Assembly (NCBI RefSeq): GCF_024519455.1 | Contig: NZ_JALJRY010000053.1 | Span: forward strand, 1-32,206 | Direction of reading: 5' to 3' | DNA: 32,206 bases | Origin: Streptomyces sp. STR69 | GTDB taxonomy: Bacteria; Actinomycetota; Actinomycetes; Streptomycetales; Streptomycetaceae | Shown: positions 30,299 to 32,206 of the stretch, piece by piece | How positions within the stretch are numbered: the stretch's first letter is position 1 | Layout of the letters: every line of letters begins with the position of its first letter | Position numbers and translations under genes: made by a program | The notes under the pieces: generated by a model | What the model was told of the DNA's origin: nothing | What the model saw: only the letters and a program-made list of their open reading frames with translations | Database searches by the model: none

Positions 30299-31761
30299 CG
30301 GTGGTTTGTTGACGGCGGATCGGGGCGGTAGAGGTCAAGGGGTCTGCCGGTAGCGACGGCGCCGATCAGGGCCTGGAGTTCGCTGGGTGGAGGCTGGGCT
30401 GTCCAGGCTCGCCAGCAGCGTTGCAGCATGTTCCAGGGCACCAGCCAGCCACGGACGGCCCGGATCGCGCGGGGCCGGCAGGGCAGTTGGGGCGGATGAT
30501 GTTCTGTCCCGCCCCTCTCTGCCGCTCTTGACGGCGTGTCGGGTTCAGGTGTCGGGTCGACCGACGCCGGTGGCGGTGGGGCGAACCAGGTGTTCCAGCA
30601 GAAGCTGAATGCGCAGTTGACCAGGGTCTGGTGGCGGCGGATGGCGGTGTCGGAGCGGACCTGGAAGTCGGCCCAGCCGAGTTCGTCCTTGACCTGTTTG
30701 TAGCTCTGCTCGACCCAGTGCCGCAGCCCGTAGATCCGCACGATCTCGGCGAGGTCGGCGGGCAGGTAGGGCGAGTCGGCGACGCGCAGGGAGCCGGGTC
30801 GGGGCAGATCGGTGGCCAGATACCAGGTCGCCTTCGCCGGCAGGGTGGCCGGGTCGGTGGTGGCCACGACCAGGCGGACGTTCCCGTCCGGGCCCCACCA
30901 GCCGAGCCGGGCTTCAGAGGCCCACCTGGTGGCGGTGTGCCCGTCGCGGAAGGTGCGCTCGATGCGTGTCCAGTCCCCGGGGTGGTCGGCGTCGGTCCAG
31001 GTCAGAGCGTGAGCGGCGTCGACGGGGGTGTAGGCGTCGGTGCCGTAGGACCAGGTGCCGTGCCGGGGTTTGAGGGCCATCACGAACGCCAGGCCGGCTG
31101 CGTGCAGGCCGGCACGGAAGCTGTCGTGGTCGCCGTAGGCGCAGTCGGCGGCCACCGCCCGGAAGACGAGCCCGGCGGCCTTGGCCTGGGCGGCCAGGGC
31201 CACCGCGATCTGCAGTTTGGACTGGAAGCCCGGGTCCTTCTTCCCCTGCGGGAAGTGGTGGGCCGGGGTGTAGGGGCGGGCGTGCACGGGGTAGTAGACG
31301 CGCTGGTCCGCCCAGCAGGTGGTCACGGTGACGACACCCCGGTCGATCTTCCCGACCGAGCCCAGGTACTGCTTGCCCACGTGCGCGGTCGCCGTCCCTG
31401 ACTTGCGGTCCCCGGAATCATCGATCACCAGCACCCCGCTCCCGTGTGGGGCGGTGGCCGGATCGGCCAGCAGCAGCTCCAGGCGGCGGCCGTTGACCTG
31501 GTGGTTGTCCCAGGTCAACTCCGAGAGGAAGAACTGCAGCCGCTGCACCGCCGCATGCTGGGTACCGACCACCGGCTCGGTGCCGACGAGGCAGGTCAGC
31601 GTCTTGTTCCGGTCCCGTGGAAGCAGCAGCCCGGCCAGATACTCGCGAAACCCACGCCGCTGCGCCAGGGTCTCGAAGAGATCATCGAAGCGGGCGGCGT
31701 AGGCTTCCATCGGACCGGGCGCGGGCGGGCATGGCAGCCGCTTCGTCATCTGAGGCTCCAC
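30295..31761 (-). CDS. IS701-family transposase
   Basis: The 488-aa protein starts MEPQMTKRLPCPPAPGPMEA. The DDE_5-type core contains LVIDDSGDRKSG (first Asp), FRAVAADCAYGDHDSFRAGL (second Asp) and HWVEQSYKQVKDELGWADF (Glu), with YLGSVGKIDRGVVTVT typical of IS701. Length is standard. The stop codon TAG is formed by the flanking CTAG target duplication at 30295-30297, so the gene ends exactly at the element border. It looks intact. Confidence 0.92.
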   Translation of the reverse strand: MEPQMTKRLPCPPAPGPMEAYAARFDDLFETLAQRRGFREYLAGLLLPRDRNKTLTCLVGTEPVVGTQHAAVQRLQFFLSELTWDNHQVNGRRLELLLADPATAPHGSGVLVIDDSGDRKSGTATAHVGKQYLGSVGKIDRGVVTVTTCWADQRVYYPVHARPYTPAHHFPQGKKDPGFQSKLQIAVALAAQAKAAGLVFRAVAADCAYGDHDSFRAGLHAAGLAFVMALKPRHGTWSYGTDAYTPVDAAHALTWTDADHPGDWTRIERTFRDGHTATRWASEARLGWWGPDGNVRLVVATTDPATLPAKATWYLATDLPRPGSLRVADSPYLPADLAEIVRIYGLRHWVEQSYKQVKDELGWADFQVRSDTAIRRHQTLVNCAFSFCWNTWFAPPPPASVDPTPEPDTPSRAAERGGTEHHPPQLPCRPRAIRAVRGWLVPWNMLQRCWRAWTAQPPPSELQALIGAVATGRPLDLYRPDPPSTNHR

Positions 31762-31826
31762 GAAGGCGAGTTGGAACTCTCACTTCCGACGTACTACCGC
31801 CCCGATCCGCCGTCAACAAACCACCG
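30299..31826. mobile_element. IS701-family element
   Basis: Perfect terminal inverted repeats of 32 bp (30299-30330 and 31795-31826, outer end CGGTGGTTTGTTGACGGCGG) are flanked by CTAG on both sides (30295-30298 and 31827-31830), the target type known for IS701. The 1.53-kb element holds one transposase gene. Confidence 0.92.
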
Positions 31827-31828
31827 CT

Positions 31829-31942
31829 AGCCTCCAAGCAGAACCCAGTTCCGCCGGACGGCACCGACTCGTTCATGTCCGAGATCGGCTCCCAGCCTCG
31901 CGCCACCGCCTGGGACTGGGCGCAGTAGATCACCCGGTTCAC
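31829..31942 (-). pseudogene. 5' part of a gene interrupted by the IS701 element
   Basis: The frame from GTG 31942 reads MNRVIYCAQSQAVARGWEPI then SDMNESVPSGGTGFCLEA and is cut by the IS. Its other half is at 30228-30298, giving about 60 residues in total from this start. The true start may lie further upstream, but other frames there do not connect. The family is not recognised. Confidence 0.5.
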
Positions 31943-32206
31943 GGCTGGCCCGCACCTCGTGTTCGCTGAACCGTTCGCCCGATCGCCAGGCGGGCCAGAT
32001 CGAATGAGACTGGGGGCAGGACCTGCAGGCGCCGGACCAGAGCAGTTGAGATTTCAAGTCATCGTGCGTCTCAGCCGATCTGGTCGCCCCTGGCCACAGC
32101 CCTGACTTGGACCCAGATCATTTACGACAGGACAGCATGGGCCACTGTTCTGCTCCCCGCGCCCGTGGGGATGGCAGGTGTCCCGTGCCACTGGATCTTG
32201 ACCGTT
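31943..32206. other. Window end without a recognisable gene
   Basis: Short frames on both strands are present, none recognisable. It may contain the upstream part of the gene interrupted by IS701. Confidence 0.4.

Noticed and set aside
1..32206. CRISPR arrays, tRNA and rRNA genes
   Set aside because: No regularly spaced direct repeats and no cloverleaf or rRNA-like sequence were seen by eye.

Overview
This window looks like Streptomyces DNA. It is very GC-rich, start codons are ATG, GTG or TTG, and the readable proteins are typical of that genus: an A-factor synthase homologue, a gamma-butyrolactone receptor, a class F sortase, a barstar, DUF6924, DUF2461 and DUF3761 proteins and a LanC-like protein. 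Insertion sequences and gene fragments are dense from about 5.5 kb onward, which suggests an accessory chromosomal arm, an island or a linear plasmid. That placement is inference.

Region 1 (1-5.5 kb) is a compact signalling locus. It holds the start of an acyl-CoA carboxylase carboxyltransferase gene (minus), an AfsA-type butyrolactone synthase (plus), an NmrA-like NAD(P)-binding reductase (minus), a TetR-type ArpA/ScbR receptor (plus) and a class A FAD monooxygenase (minus). Every promoter-bearing gap holds a palindromic autoregulatory element (ARE), four in all, so the sequence itself describes a receptor-controlled regulon. The AREs come in two spacing classes.

Region 2 (5.5-10.5 kb) holds an IS630 remnant broken by an 8-bp tandem duplication, a DUF6461-like gene, and two abutting insertion sequences with perfect inverted repeats. 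The first is an IS5-type element and the second an IS630-type element inserted exactly in the CTAG target duplication of the first. Each carries, inside its inverted repeats, an unrelated P-loop ATPase or kinase as a passenger gene.

Region 3 (10.5-21.4 kb) is a mosaic of small secreted proteins (DUF3761, I36-type inhibitor), immunity-like proteins (DUF6924, barstar), a DUF2461 protein, IS3 and ISL3 elements, ISAs1 and IS630 fragments, a 52-nt near-perfect palindrome, and a three-gene overlapping operon that starts with a truncated recombinase-like protein.

Region 4 (21.5-30.2 kb) is bounded by an inverted duplication of about 450 bp. Each copy carries the end of a histidine kinase, a promoter region and the signal-peptide part of a small cell-surface protein. 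In the left copy that signal peptide continues into its natural membrane-anchored protein, followed by a lipoprotein-like class F sortase. In the right copy it is fused in frame to a ricin-type lectin that has its own signal peptide, and the outer edge of the repeat truncates a membrane protein gene. Between the copies are an orphan LanC-like cyclase with a CCG zinc motif and a nest of IS4, IS3 and IS5 elements.

Region 5 (30.2-32.2 kb) is a complete IS701-type element in a CTAG site. Removing it restores a continuous reading frame across the insertion point.

No rRNA, tRNA or CRISPR array was seen. All family names come from reading motifs by eye, without database searches.
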